Positions 26,434 to 36,310 of a stretch of 64,000 nucleotides of DNA are shown one piece after another; within the stretch, counting starts at the first letter, position 1, and each line of letters opens with the position of its first letter. Source of the stretch: Sycon ciliatum (Eukaryota; Porifera; Calcarea; Leucosolenida; Sycettidae); contig NC_088654.1 in NCBI RefSeq assembly GCF_964019385.1, positions 6,427,043-6,491,042 of the forward strand. The letters run 5' to 3'. The notes under the pieces are model-generated. The model saw only the letters and a list, made by a program, of their open reading frames with translations, was not told the origin of the DNA and made no database searches. Position numbers and translations under genes: made by a program.

Positions 26434-27921
26434 CTAAGTCCGCTCCATGTGAGCTTTCAGAAGCTCTTTCAATGGGCCAAAGCAATCTGCTGAGAACGCC
26501 TGATTGATGCTACGTGGAAGCTGATAGTTTCCAAGGAGGCTGACAGACTTCAGCTCTGGACATGTTTCCATCAGCTTTAGGCATACTGGTGCGGTTACGT
26601 TGCAATACTGTAGCTGCAAGTGACGCAGGCAAGACAATTCTCCAGCAGCAAGGCTGTCACCGATTACCAAATTCTTGACTTCAATGGATTCCAATGATGA
26701 ACTTGAATGTTGGATGAATGCTGTGAGGAATGGCTCGATGTTAATACTCCTCCATAGTCCACAAGGGTGGTGCCTAGTATGCAGGTCCAGATATCGTAAG
26801 GATGGCAGGCAGATTCCGTGCCCTACCAGATAATTCATATCCGCCCACATGCCTGTATTCCCAGACAAGGTCAACCGCTCAAGGTCAGCACATTTCTCTA
26901 GCCAGTGGAGAACACGCGTGGTCCCGATCGGCATTGGGGAATTCCATGGGAAAAGATGCCAATGATCCAGCGAGAAGTCGCGATCAGGTTCCACTAGAGT
27001 GCATGACTGGAGCTTGGCCAAACCAGCCACGTCATGTGGGACATTCCGTCGCCTACAATCAACCAGTGTCAGATGGCGTAGATTAACGCAGGTTTTCACT
27101 AGAATCGTCCAATCCACAATGAAGCCGTCCAGCGAAAGAAATTCCAGAAGAGGCATGTCCGCTGCGACATAGTCATTGAAATTCAATTGAATATGATGGG
27201 CCGAGGAACTCAGGGTCAGCGACAATTTTGTCAGATTCTGCAGAACATCTGGCCTACATGGCGGAAAGTGTTGGGCTGTGCCACATTGAAATGGGTGAAA
27301 TGGGTGAAATGGGACCATGTGTGCGAAGTGCAGGTCTGAAGGTGGCAGTGTCACTGTGAATGCTACAAGCTCCTTGCACCTTTTCAGCAAAGGATCTATG
27401 TCCGCCATCTTACTCACAGAAAAGCCAGAGAGGTCCAGATGACGCGCATATTGCAAGGTGTTATTCGCCAGCCAGGTTACTGCGGTCTGCGGAACACGTG
27501 AAGGGCCATTGGTACGTTTTGACAAGGCAATGGTGCGCCAGAGGCTGGGTGTTAGACAGACTTCACTCCACAGACTGCAGACTCTCCTCCGCAACATAAG
27601 AACAGGCAGACATCCGCCCTCTAACTTTATGACGTCAGAGAATATTTTCACCCACACTTCCCGAGGAAGTCTGCACCATTCGGCTGTACTGCGGACGTGG
27701 CTGCAATTTCCTTGGGCAACACTGTCTGACTCAGTCTCCGACGAGCTGCCCACCGAAGCCTTGCCAGTCGGAGTCTTAGCTTTTTCAGCTTGTGCCGGCG
27801 GCGTATAATCTTTATCTGACTCGTCCTCGACCCCGCTGCCGTTCGGGCTGGATACGAATTTCCTCTTCTTGGGCAAATGCCACTTACGACCAGTTTCGGT
27901 GGCCTGCATTTTACCTGCCAT
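26434..27921 (-). CDS. F-box/LRR-repeat protein (FBXL6-like), unit copy 3, intact
   Basis: Uninterrupted 495-residue frame, close paralog of 14485-15984. The N-terminus is shorter (KKRKFVSSPNGSGVEDESDK) because one NGSPNGS-type repeat is lost. The F-box is LPREVWVKIFSDVI...RRRVCSLWSEV...PSLWRTI at about residues 84-130, followed by LRRs to LKSVSLLGNYQLPRSINQAF. Differences from copy 1 are scattered substitutions plus short indels in the loop after LHFAHMVPF. This is the pattern expected of duplicate genes still under some constraint, although that was not tested. Predicted role: SCF ubiquitin-ligase substrate receptor. Confidence 0.85.
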   Translation of the reverse strand: MAGKMQATETGRKWHLPKKRKFVSSPNGSGVEDESDKDYTPPAQAEKAKTPTGKASVGSSSETESDSVAQGNCSHVRSTAEWCRLPREVWVKIFSDVIKLEGGCLPVLMLRRRVCSLWSEVCLTPSLWRTIALSKRTNGPSRVPQTAVTWLANNTLQYARHLDLSGFSVSKMADIDPLLKRCKELVAFTVTLPPSDLHFAHMVPFHPFHPFQCGTAQHFPPCRPDVLQNLTKLSLTLSSSAHHIQLNFNDYVAADMPLLEFLSLDGFIVDWTILVKTCVNLRHLTLVDCRRRNVPHDVAGLAKLQSCTLVEPDRDFSLDHWHLFPWNSPMPIGTTRVLHWLEKCADLERLTLSGNTGMWADMNYLVGHGICLPSLRYLDLHTRHHPCGLWRSINIEPFLTAFIQHSSSSLESIEVKNLVIGDSLAAGELSCLRHLQLQYCNVTAPVCLKLMETCPELKSVSLLGNYQLPRSINQAFSADCFGPLKELLKAHMERT

Positions 27922-28255
27922 AGCAAAGTAGGACTAGAACATATTCGCGGCAAGGCTATCGTTGATGAAGCGATACAGTAGCTAGTTACACGAAGTAACA
28001 GTTAGTTATGACTACAAGCAACTGACAATCTGATGCTGTTATAATTATCGATTGTGAGCACTAGTGCACTAGCGAGGTTCGATTTTATAGCGAAAAGAAC
28101 AGAGCTAGCGTAGATCTAGATCTAGATATGTCCGTCACGCAGACCTACTGTACGTGTGGTCTGATTTGAGTCCAGGCTACAAGTTGTAGGCTATCTAGCA
28201 GAGAATAGTCTACTGTACTGTAGTACTGCAGTACGGTACAAGTACCAGAAGTACT
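27922..28255 (-). promoter_or_regulatory. F-box gene promoter (copy 3)
   Basis: Homologous to the other F-box promoters, TTTTATA at 28083-28089. It lacks the doubled GAGTAGAGTC stretch and has lost several bases in the AACAATGTCC region, so it is the most diverged of the three direct copies. Confidence 0.55.
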
Positions 28256-28720
28256 GTGACTGTCTTTGCCATGCTCTGCCGATGTACTCCGTCTGGTGTA
28301 GACCAGGTGTGCATTGTTGTTGTCGTTGTCGTTGTGTTTGTTTTAGGGGGGGTGGGGGGTCGATTCGCTTCGCCCGTTGTGTGGATTAGACAGTTATCTG
28401 GCGCAAGTCTTGATCTGTCTCATTCAGATCCGGTTCGCTATCGTTGCTATAAGTACAAGGGAAAATCTGTGGGTGCACATCCAGTGCATTTGCAGATTTG
28501 CGTGTTTTTCTTGCGACGGGCGTGTACATGGTGCAAGTACAATCAGTGTAAAGTTAGATTGGCAGCATGAAACAAGGTGGAGGACACTGTGTTCGGAAAC
28601 AGTCACCATACTACAACCTTCCGCGGTTGCCAGAGCCCCGGCCCCTGCGGACCATTTGAACCATATGAGTGTTGAACCCCGTTCTGACCCTCATTATGCT
28701 AGGGGAAGTTTAGGATCAAC
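28256..28720 (+). repeat. Partial fourth unit copy (decayed)
   Basis: Follows the unit sequence from TGACTGTCTTTGCCATGC to CCTCATTATGCTAGGGGAAG, then departs. It carries an extra CTGTGTTCGGAAACAGTCACC piece after GGTGGAGGACA that is not in the other units but is found in the hairpins at 56968 and 61292. It marks the right end of the direct F-box array. Confidence 0.75.
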
Positions 28721-28997
28721 GTCAACTACAATAATCAAGCCACATATCTGCAACGTCACGAGGGTAGGGGCGCGCGGATAATGCTCGAAAAGGTGGCACA
28801 TTCTGCTCGAAAAGCAGTGAAATTGGGCGAACCATACAAACCTTATGGCGGGCAATTCCTTGAATTCTGCTCCATTTCTTTATCCACATACCAAACATGC
28901 ATAAAACTTACCAGAAAAAGTACCGAATTCTGCCAATTTTTCTGCCGGCATTATCCGCATATGCCTACACGAGGGTGCTGGCAAAAGTCGTACAACT
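28721..28997. other. Unassigned sequence
   Basis: AT-rich DNA with repeated ATAATGCTCG/ATTCTGCTCG motifs that resemble the termini of the hAT-like MITE at 55085. No gene seen. Confidence 0.4.
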
Positions 28998-29486
28998 AGC
29001 CCTTTCCCAAAGGTGCTCTTTTAATTCGCACTTGTTAGTGCTTTTCGCGTCCCTCAAAATATGCTGAAAAAGTGCTCGTTTTTCAGTGAAGCATAGCCAT
29101 GATACATGTACAATGTACATGTTCAGATATGAACTGTAGCTGAGAAATGAATACGCACTCTTCCATTATTTTATGGGTCCATGAAAGGCAAAACAGGAAG
29201 TAAAAGTTCAAAAAAAACCACTTTTTACAGCATTGTGTACAAAGTACAAGCTTCACCAACTTATTGCCCCCCCCCCCCCCCTAAAAAGCGGCGTGCCAAG
29301 GCCTATCGAGCACTCGAAAACTGTGATCGCATGCATGAGCAAACAGATTTTAGCACTTTTTCAGCTGAAAAAGCCCAAAAAAAGGCGATATTCACCAAAA
29401 AAACGCAATAAAGGGCGAAAGGAACGGGCATTTCCAAAAAGGGCCAAAAAGGCGAAAAAAAGGGCGAGCACCTTAGGGAAAGGGCT
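28998..29486. mobile_element. Candidate 489-bp TIR element
   Basis: The left end AGCCCTTTCCCAAAGGTGCTC (first 20 bases considered) is matched by the inverted right end GAGCACCTTAGGGAAAGGGCT with one mismatch. No clear target duplication and no transposase. The interior is AT-rich with runs of A and one poly-C tract near 29268-29281. Confidence 0.5.
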
Positions 29487-31339
29487 GCGTGCATGCAGCC
29501 CAATACATGGCTAAAAACGTGATATCTTGGATTTCGAGCAAAATTCTGCACACTTTCGCGCTTTTTCATGATACGACAAGTTGCACATGTGCACACGGTC
29601 TGCCCAGATTCAAATACGATCGTACAGTGCTGCCAAAAATGACAGCGTGCAACAAAATATCTTTCCTTGCAAGGGCACATTTCCGGCTGGTCAGATCGAG
29701 ACAAAATTTTCAGAGATTTTGCCGCTATTCATGCTCTTCTAACTGATGTAGCACTGGATACATGATGTACGTCATGTACATGTATAGTCGTGTAGATCGA
29801 TGTGCCGTGCAGTGCACGCATGCGGCATGGAGTGTATAGCTTGCACTGTTTGCATCCATGCACGTACACGTACATGTACATGACATTGTACATGTATGCG
29901 AATGACTGTTGGGACATTCTTCCCAAACATGACGTCACATAATTCGTAAAAAAAAGACAACTTTTGTCGCAAGCGGCTAGCCTGTCGCGCTCGCGAGTCG
30001 CGAGACTCATCTTGGGCGCGCTCGAGCTGCGAAGCGCGACACACGAGCGCGACCCAAACTGTGTCACGTGTGTGTCGAATCTGACCGTGATCGCCTTCGA
30101 TTATTTTCGTTCTACTCGACAATTCCAAAAAATCAGTGCCATTGGCTTTAGCTTTGCCCTTGAACTTGAAATCTCGTGCCTTATTCTTTCCTGGGGACTG
30201 GTGTTGGATATTGAACGGGCGGAGTTACCGCCGGGATGATGGATGAAGGAGATGATGGCCTAAACTTGGCTGCGCGCATTCCGAGTCATTTTCGCGTGGC
30301 CTGCCACTAGTGTTTCGCAGATTCACAAAGGGTGTCACAGGCATAGCTGGAGGAAGAAAGGTGAGAGAATCGGTTGCACAGTGCAGATCAACCCAACCAT
30401 TTGGTTGTTATAATTTTACTTCGCACAGTCAAACGGGATGACCACCCAATAAAATTTCCGAAAGTGACATTTTTGTAATTTATTGATTTTCCCGCATTAT
30501 ACCACAGTTTGTTCTTCAGGTTATTTCGCTTCAACTTTTGAGGTATGAATTCCTTAACTGCAGACTCGACATGCAAGCTCCATACTGACCAGGCTGTGTC
30601 AACATCAGGTCACGGCTTGTTTGACTTTGTCCGTTAGGCTGTGTTTGCATAGATATTCTGATGGCGTCAAAGACAGTTAGAGCATGTTCGATTGGTAAGG
30701 ATCGGGATCCAGATCTCAGATCCCTCGGATCCTTCAGATTCAACTGAACACTTTATTTTGGACCTTGACTGTTGCCATGTTGAAAATGGCTCTCACAAGG
30801 CACCCAAAAGGGTGAACGTCGTACTCATCCCGTGCATCGTACAAAAAGTCAACAAGCTCTATCTCCATCCACGTGTGCGTACCACAATGTGTACAAAAAA
30901 GATTTTTACCCGCCATGTACATGTATCCGCTGTCCGATCCCGGTTTGATAACTGATGGCGTGACACCGACACTGACAGGTCACCCAGTTTCTACAGTTGC
31001 AATGTTGAGCCATCTTGCACGCCCTTCCATTTCTAGATTGTTTCTTTTTTTTTTTTTTTACTTGCTTTCCGTTTCCCCATTATTCCAAAGGATGCTGTGT
31101 ACGTGTAGCTCTGACATTGGTACTGTGCACTGGGCTACTGTCTGTAACTCTTGAGGTAATCATGATTTAATTTGAAGTGAATCTTTGCAAGTCTGTGGTC
31201 AATTAGCAATACCGCCTTCTCTTTCCTCTATAACCAGCCTCCCCGAATTCAAGCATTCTCTCTATCAGCATTTTCGCCGATATATTCATTACATGCGCGC
31301 CGCGGGGATAATGAAAAATATTCTTCCGAGGACCAATCC
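29487..31339. other. Unassigned intergenic sequence
   Basis: About 1.85 kb with no frame that looks coding. It contains a GC-rich stretch with several CGCGAGTCGCGAG/GAGCGCGAC motifs (29970-30052), clusters of ACATGTAC and a T-run at 31047-31059. Nothing more can be supported. Confidence 0.4.
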
Positions 31340-31696
31340 GTGTACTATCTGTACATAGCTCGACTTGTCAGGGGTCAGCGCAGCCATCATGGTACACAGT
31401 TTTTGGCTTTCACACTTTTTCACCACATTGTCTACACCTTTCCTTCTGTTCTCTTTGATTTCAATTTTCGATTTTCATCATCCTCCCGACACCCCAAGTC
31501 TCTTGCCCATCCACCAACTGGCAATTACTTCGCTAAATCCTTCCTTTTCCTTATCGCTGTTGCTTGGAATAAACTTCCTGCTGATATACGTTTACTCGAT
31601 AGTCCCATGCTATTAAATCGCCAGGTAAGGAAGCTGTATGGAGTTTACCGCTTCTTAGGCTCCGGCGGATTATGCTCGCGAAATCATGGGATTATG
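31340..31696 (+). pseudogene. Remnant of a LINE RT C-terminus
   Basis: A plus-strand frame reads YFAKSFLFLIAVAWNKLPAD, followed by IRLLDSPMLL, matching the WNxLPxxI ending of LINE ORF2 proteins. It runs into a GGCGGATTATGCTCG stretch of the kind seen near other TIR remnants and ends at the insertion site of the LTR complex (target CTTT). Confidence 0.55.
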
Positions 31697-31700
31697 CTTT

Positions 31701-32017
31701 TGTTAGGTACCTCCTCCCGTACCTTTTCTAGCTGGCCTGCATGGACTTACGTACTCACCTTTTGTCTCCTTTTGCTCCGTTGGCCTGGGTAGCTACTTGC
31801 GCGCCCATATTTGCCATAGCTACCCAGGCCCTTTATCTTGCCGTTCAGACTTGATCTCTCTCTCTCTCTTTTCTCACTCGTCAATAATCACCATGTAGTC
31901 GTTTCGTTCGTCTTGGTCTCTTGTCTCGTCGTCTATAATAAATGTTGTTCCCCCAACCTACCTGTTCCCGTTGTAATGTCTGGATATGTCGTCAGTCGTC
32001 CTGTTTCGAACTCAACA
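31701..32017 (+). repeat. TRIM-like LTR a
   Basis: 317-bp LTR from TGTTAGGTACC to GAACTCAACA. It has an internal inverted pair CCTGGGTAGCTA/TAGCTACCCAGG (about 31783-31827) and an AATAAA at 31938-31943 (TATAATAAATG), a likely polyadenylation signal. Confidence 0.88.
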
Positions 32018-32722
32018 TTGGCGCCCAACGTGGGGCTCGAACCCACGACCCTGAGATTAAGAGTCTCATGCTCTACCGACTCGTTTTCGAACTCAACATT
32101 GGCGCCCGATTATTGATCGACCCACGACCCTGAGATCATCCCATGCCCAGCCGTCCTCAACTACCATTCGTCTCGTCTATATCAACCTCGTCTCGTCCAT
32201 GTCAGTCTCGTCTCTCCTATGCCAACCTCGTCTCGTCTCTATCAACCTCGTCTCTCCTACGCCAACCTTACCTCGTCTATTCTCGTTCAAGCCATGCAGG
32301 TCAGCTACCTTTCTCTCTTTCTTTTTTTTTGTATGCTTCTTCGTCAAATTTATTTTCGTGAATTTTTTGTAGTGTGTGTGCGCGCGCGTGTGTTCGTAAA
32401 ACATTACCAAGTTAGGGGTCCGATCATGGTGAGCCACGCTCTAATTTTTGGATGTTTAGCAAAAGTGTAACTAGGCTGTATTAGCCGTGCAAAATACTAG
32501 TAATTCACGTTCCTCGTCAAACTCCAATAGTTATTTCACACAATAAGTAGTACAGGAATGATCTGTACGAGTGCATTTTAGTACACACTTTCGTGAGATC
32601 CATGCGCGCGTGCAGTATGTGTGTGTGTGTGTTTTCTCCTCCAGTTCATTTTTTTTAAATCTTTTTCTCCCTTTTTTTTCTCTCCGCGAGGACGCGGGAT
32701 TTTTTTTCATGGAGGGGTGGTA
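32018..32722 (+). other. TRIM internal domain 1, non-coding
   Basis: Begins with the primer-binding side (TTGGCGCCC), a long antisense tRNA-Lys piece, a second copy of the LTR end plus TTGGCGCCCGATTATTGA, then TCGTCTCG-rich repeats, a T-rich tract, a (TG)n piece and a purine tract GGAGGGGTGGTA just before the next LTR, which can serve as polypurine tract. No coding sequence is seen. Confidence 0.8.
32019..32081 (-). other. Antisense copy of most of mature tRNA-Lys(CTT) including CCA
   Basis: On the minus strand the 63 bases read D-arm AGTCGGTAGAGC, anticodon loop CTCTTAA (anticodon CTT), T-arm GGGTTCGAGCCCC, and end GTTGGGCG followed by CCA. Eukaryotic tRNA genes do not encode CCA, so this derives from a mature tRNA. 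It starts exactly at the primer-binding position of the LTR element. A normal PBS is only about 18 nt, so the primer tRNA appears to have been copied far beyond it. The 5' acceptor part is missing, so this is not a tRNA gene. Confidence 0.85.
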
Positions 32723-32765
32723 TGTTAGGTACCTCCTCCCGTACCTTTTCTAGCTGGCCTGCATG
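32723..32765 (+). repeat. TRIM-like LTR b, left part
   Basis: First 43 bp of the middle LTR, cut after GGCCTGCATG by the Ty3 element; it continues at 39665. CATG (32762-32765) is the left target duplication. Confidence 0.88.
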
Positions 32766-33015
32766 TGTAATAGGTGTATGTATGCTACGACCTGAATACT
32801 CACTATTTGTATTTCCCGCTCGTTCCCCTTGGCAATGAGCCACTCACATAGAAGAGCGCATGCTCCAGGTTCTGTTCTGTTCTAGTCTTGTCTTGAGTTG
32901 TCGTTGTCCTGTTCTCCTTCTGTTTACACTCTTATCAAATACTTCTAATTATCCAATCATATAAAACCCTTGTGTTCCGGTGTGAGGGGGCATCATTAGC
33001 CGGGAGCAGCTAACA
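32766..33015 (+). repeat. Ty3 element 5' LTR
   Basis: 250 bp, TGTAATAGGTG...GCAGCTAACA. A promoter-like CCAATCATATAAAACC is at about 32952-32967 (TATA-type box ATATAAAA). It looks identical to the 3' LTR, which suggests a recent insertion. Confidence 0.93.
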
Positions 33016-33016
33016 C

Positions 33017-33028
33017 TGGTGGCAGCGG
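33017..33028 (+). promoter_or_regulatory. Primer-binding site, tRNA-Leu
   Basis: TGGTGGCAGCGG starts one base after the LTR and is complementary to the 3' end of leucine tRNAs that end CCGCTGCCA-CCA (AAG/TAG isoacceptors). It would prime minus-strand synthesis. Confidence 0.75.
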
Positions 33029-35181
33029 AAAACGTCCACCACTACATCGCTGGCGGAGTCACGATGATGTACGCCTTCGGAGATCGCCGACTATGAAGTA
33101 CCACGAAGGCCCACGCAAGTGAAACCATATCCTCATCCACTCTCTTCGTCAATATTTTCCTTTCTGCATTGTGTTTCTTTCTGCTCGTCGTTTTCTTGTT
33201 GCATGCATTGTTTACCATGGTTTACAGTCCATAGGTCAAGCATTGGCGCCAACCTGTCTGGCCAAACATTTTCGGAACATTTTCTGTGTCCGTGTTTTGT
33301 GCATACTGGCTGCTGTCTACTGTAGTGTCTTGTTAGGATATCTGCTAGCTGGGTAGTAGAGTCTAGCTACACTGTGTCCGTAGAGTAGTTGCCTATTTGG
33401 AATTGTCTCTGCCAAATTTAGTTGTTTGCCGCTACGCACGATAGGTTACGTAATAGATTTAGAATTAGATCGATAGTTGATCGAGGCGTCGATCGAGTCC
33501 ACGGGAAATTTTTGCAGATAATTTTTTTCGAAAATTCAAAAATGAGCCTGGATCAGCAAAAACCATCACATGTGCAAAATTTTCGAAAAATATTTCTGTG
33601 CTCCAAATTGATCCACAACCACTGATAACCAGTCTCAAGAAATTTTAGATCAATCACAGCACCGTAAGTGACCAAAAAATGCGGTACACCACATCTCTGT
33701 ACAAATGTTGGAAGTGGTATTTCTGTGTAGGATGCAAGTATGGGCGTTGGTATGTGTCTGATCCTGTTAGGCATTGCCATCACTCAGCCGGCTAACAAGG
33801 AGGAATTTTATAGTCCTTGGGGGTGTACTCAGACACTGGCTCGTCCAAGTAAATCATTGGCTTCACTGACTATCGCGCAGCTAACGGCATACCGTAGAAT
33901 CCCGCGGATAAGCCCATGGGCTTATCTGTTTCACAAGGACATTTCGGTGGGCTTATACGAGAACATGGGCTTATGCGCGGGCATGGGCTTAAACGCCGAC
34001 ACCAACATTGTGCTATTGAAAAGTGCCAATGAAGTGAGAAGTACATTGCTGAAAGCCACTGTGCAAACAAAAACAACCGATGATTGTGTTGAAATGTACA
34101 AAAAAACCCTAAACATGTCGTACTACGTACATGTACAATCATCATACATGTACATAGTAGGACCAAGAGTTCATAATTTATGGACTCATGGTACAATTTA
34201 GGCCCATGGGCTTGTACGACGAAGCCTTGTGATGTTCGAACTTTCCCTGGGCTTATGCGCGGGCATGGGCTTATACGCGGGTGGGCTTATCCGCGGGATT
34301 CTACGGTATGGCCAAGTTCCAGGGGCTGATATTGCATCCACACCAGGCTCTGTACTGATGCTCTCCAAGCCCTTCACTTCCATGAAAACATATCTGCACA
34401 CACGGAGTGCAATCACAGCAGCTGTGACTACTTAGCACACAGGCTCATGAGCATGAGGTACGTACTAGGTGCAGATACATTCAACGGTTACCTGACCCTA
34501 CAGGAACATATTTTTTTGAATTATTTTGGGAGCTGCTGCATGGACCAAGTAAATGTTTCAAGTAACGTTGCTCAGTGTCCAAGCCAACGAAGCAGACCTT
34601 GTCTGGCGCTAGCTCGCGTTGCTCTTCCAGTCGTGAATCGAGACGCCTTTGCTCTGCATCGTCACTGTCGATATCCGACAAACTTACTAGTGAAGGAGTC
34701 GTTCATCGCTCAACAATATCCACTCGAGTCGTCGTCATTCTCATCAGCGCTGCTTTCTTCTACACGAAGTCTGCAGCCTCGCCGAGTCGCTTTGCGGCAG
34801 GAGAGAGTCGTCCTCTGGAGCTCCGCGGCTTTCACCTGACTCCCTTGATGAGCAATCGCCATCCCGTTCATCACCAAAAAATGTCGTGTCGTGATTGGCG
34901 TCAACGACGATCGATGCGCGTGCGATGCTCGTGCCCCGCGATCGTACCTATTCGCCAGCCAAGCTCAGGTACGTGGGGTTTCCCAGCCGTGTCTCCTCAC
35001 TTGCCTGGGGCTCGCCTAGCTAGCTAGTCACTGACAAACAAACAAACACGGGCTTGTCAGGCGGAAAAAAAGACTAGTGACAAGAAAGACAGAAAGGTGG
35101 TGGGTAGTTGTTAGGTCCGCGACTTTTCTTTCGCTCGACTTCAACGTCACTTTTTGATCAACTTGATATCAAACACAAGCG
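33029..35181 (+). other. Long leader of the Ty3 element, no convincing gene
   Basis: More than 2 kb between the PBS and the first gag-like frame, unusually long for Ty3/gypsy. It includes a TIR MITE (33892-34306). Frames such as 34575-35027 (plus) and acidic/basic minus-strand frames at 34904-34481 (MSDIDSDDAEQRRLDSRLEE) are open but not recognised; captured host sequence cannot be excluded. Confidence 0.5.
33892..34306. mobile_element. 415-bp mariner/pogo-like MITE with TA target duplication
   Basis: Ends CCGTAGAATCCCGCGGATAA and its inverted partner TTATCCGCGGGATTCTACGG, perfect over at least 24 bp (to AAGCCCA), flanked by TA (33890-33891 and 34307-34308). Subterminal GGGCTTATGCGCGGGCATGG motifs occur on both sides. 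TA duplication and the TIR style fit Tc1/mariner (pogo/Tigger) non-autonomous elements. No transposase. Confidence 0.8.
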
Positions 35182-35436
35182 ATGGTTTTCGCTGATCCGG
35201 GCTCAAATACAAAAACAATTTTTTTTTTCACAATGGGCCGTTCAGCGAAATCCAAGAGACAAGAAAAGCTAGAGCGTAGCTTCGCTGAAGCTGGCTGTGA
35301 CATGAACATTGCTGAAGAGCGCGAGAGTTCGCCGGTACAAGGGTTGTCCCATCGTTTTCGTTTGCCGGACACAGACACACCACATGCGCATATGCTAATA
35401 TGCACGTCCACTGCCGAAGCCAGTTTTGCTTCCTGA
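35182..35436 (+). pseudogene. Possible N-terminal part of gag in another frame
   Basis: A frame with MGRSAKSKRQEKLERSFAEA (ATG at 35233, context CACAATGG) ends with TGA at 35434-35436, about 10 bases into the main gag frame, which is open only from 35399. The main gag frame has no early ATG, so the most likely reading is that gag starts here and a one-base indel in the 35399-35433 overlap separates the frames. An alternative is a short separate leader peptide. Confidence 0.45.
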
Positions 35437-36310
35437 GACATTCGGAAATCAGCCAGGCCAAGATTTCACCACGTACATGAGGCATTTCGTCCACACATGC
35501 GAGTTGAGTGGGTACGACGACGACCAAAAGCTACGGCTACTACCTGCTCGCCTTGTTGGTACAGCTCATGAGATGTTCACCGAAATTCTAACTCACACGC
35601 CTGACATGAACTTTTCCGACACAGTCGAGGCTCTGCATGTCCGTCTTGAGCCGCCCCAGCAAGCATTGATGCACGAGGCCAGTCTTCGCCAGCGAGTGAA
35701 GCTGGCGAGTGAAACTCAGCACGGGTATGCCACGGAACTTCGTCGGCTCGCTCGTCGAGCCTACCCAGGACAACAAGGTGCACTGCTTGATTCAATGCTT
35801 TTGCAACTTTTTATTGATGGCCAGGCATCGAAGGATTTGCGCTTGGCGTTGGCGTCACCTCGGCCCACTGATTTGGATGCGGCGGTCCAAAAGGCCATCG
35901 AGGTAGGTGCCATTTATGCTCGCGAGCAGGCCCGCACCGTACCTTACCAGTATGCACAGCCCGTATTTGCTGCTGCTCCGGAAGTGAAGCCCCGTCGCAC
36001 TGCTCATGGTCGTGACCCCTACCCAGCAGTCGGTCCACTGAAGTCGGAATCTGAGCGAGACCAGTTGGCTTCGCTTTTGTCGAGTTTTGATTCGCGTCTC
36101 TCTGCTTTGGAGGCGAAAATGGAGAGCGTGAGTCTGTATCGCCCCACCCGACCCCAGCAAGACCATGTCCGTTTTGTTGCTCGTGGTGCTGGTGCTGGTG
36201 CGCCTAGTCGTGGTCGTGGCCAGAGTTTTGCGAGGCCTGTCCGTGGAGTGTGCCATGGATGTGGTGAAGAGGGCCACTTCATTGCATCTTGCCCGCACGC
36301 AAAAAACTAG
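35399..36310 (+). CDS. gag: Gag polyprotein (N-terminus uncertain)
   Basis: About 300 residues without an early ATG; the first in-frame Met is in TTYMRHFVH. The first two thirds resemble Ty3/gypsy capsid (LPETFGNQPGQDFTTYMRHF, RLLPARLVGTAHEMF, RLARRAYPGQQGALLDSMLL). Near the C-terminus there is a short coiled-coil-like segment (LLSSFDSRLSALEAKMESV), an RGAGAGAPSRGRGQ basic stretch and one zinc knuckle CHGCGEEGHFIASC (CX2CX4HX4C) for RNA packaging. It ends at TAG 36308-36310 directly after a frameshift heptamer. It forms virus-like particles in the family. The missing start suggests a one-base upstream lesion. Confidence 0.85.
   Translation, partial: YARPLPKPVLLPETFGNQPGQDFTTYMRHFVHTCELSGYDDDQKLRLLPARLVGTAHEMFTEILTHTPDMNFSDTVEALHVRLEPPQQALMHEASLRQRVKLASETQHGYATELRRLARRAYPGQQGALLDSMLLQLFIDGQASKDLRLALASPRPTDLDAAVQKAIEVGAIYAREQARTVPYQYAQPVFAAAPEVKPRRTAHGRDPYPAVGPLKSESERDQLASLLSSFDSRLSALEAKMESVSLYRPTRPQQDHVRFVARGAGAGAPSRGRGQSFARPVRGVCHGCGEEGHFIASCPHAKN
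36301..36307 (+). promoter_or_regulatory. Canonical -1 ribosomal frameshift heptamer AAAAAAC
   Basis: In the gag frame the bases read GCA AAA AAC TAG, so A AAA AAC fits X XXY YYZ exactly and abuts the gag stop. Slipping one base back enters the pol frame (KKLGWTGD). Gag-Pol would thus be made as a fraction of Gag. No downstream pseudoknot was worked out. Confidence 0.8.

Noticed and set aside
32019..32081. tRNA-Lys gene
   Set aside because: It encodes CCA, lacks the 5' acceptor and starts at the PBS of an LTR element, so it is a reverse-transcribed primer tRNA.
32143..32361. Serine-rich frames in the TRIM internal domains
   Set aside because: They come from TCGTCTCG-type repeats and differ between the two internals.
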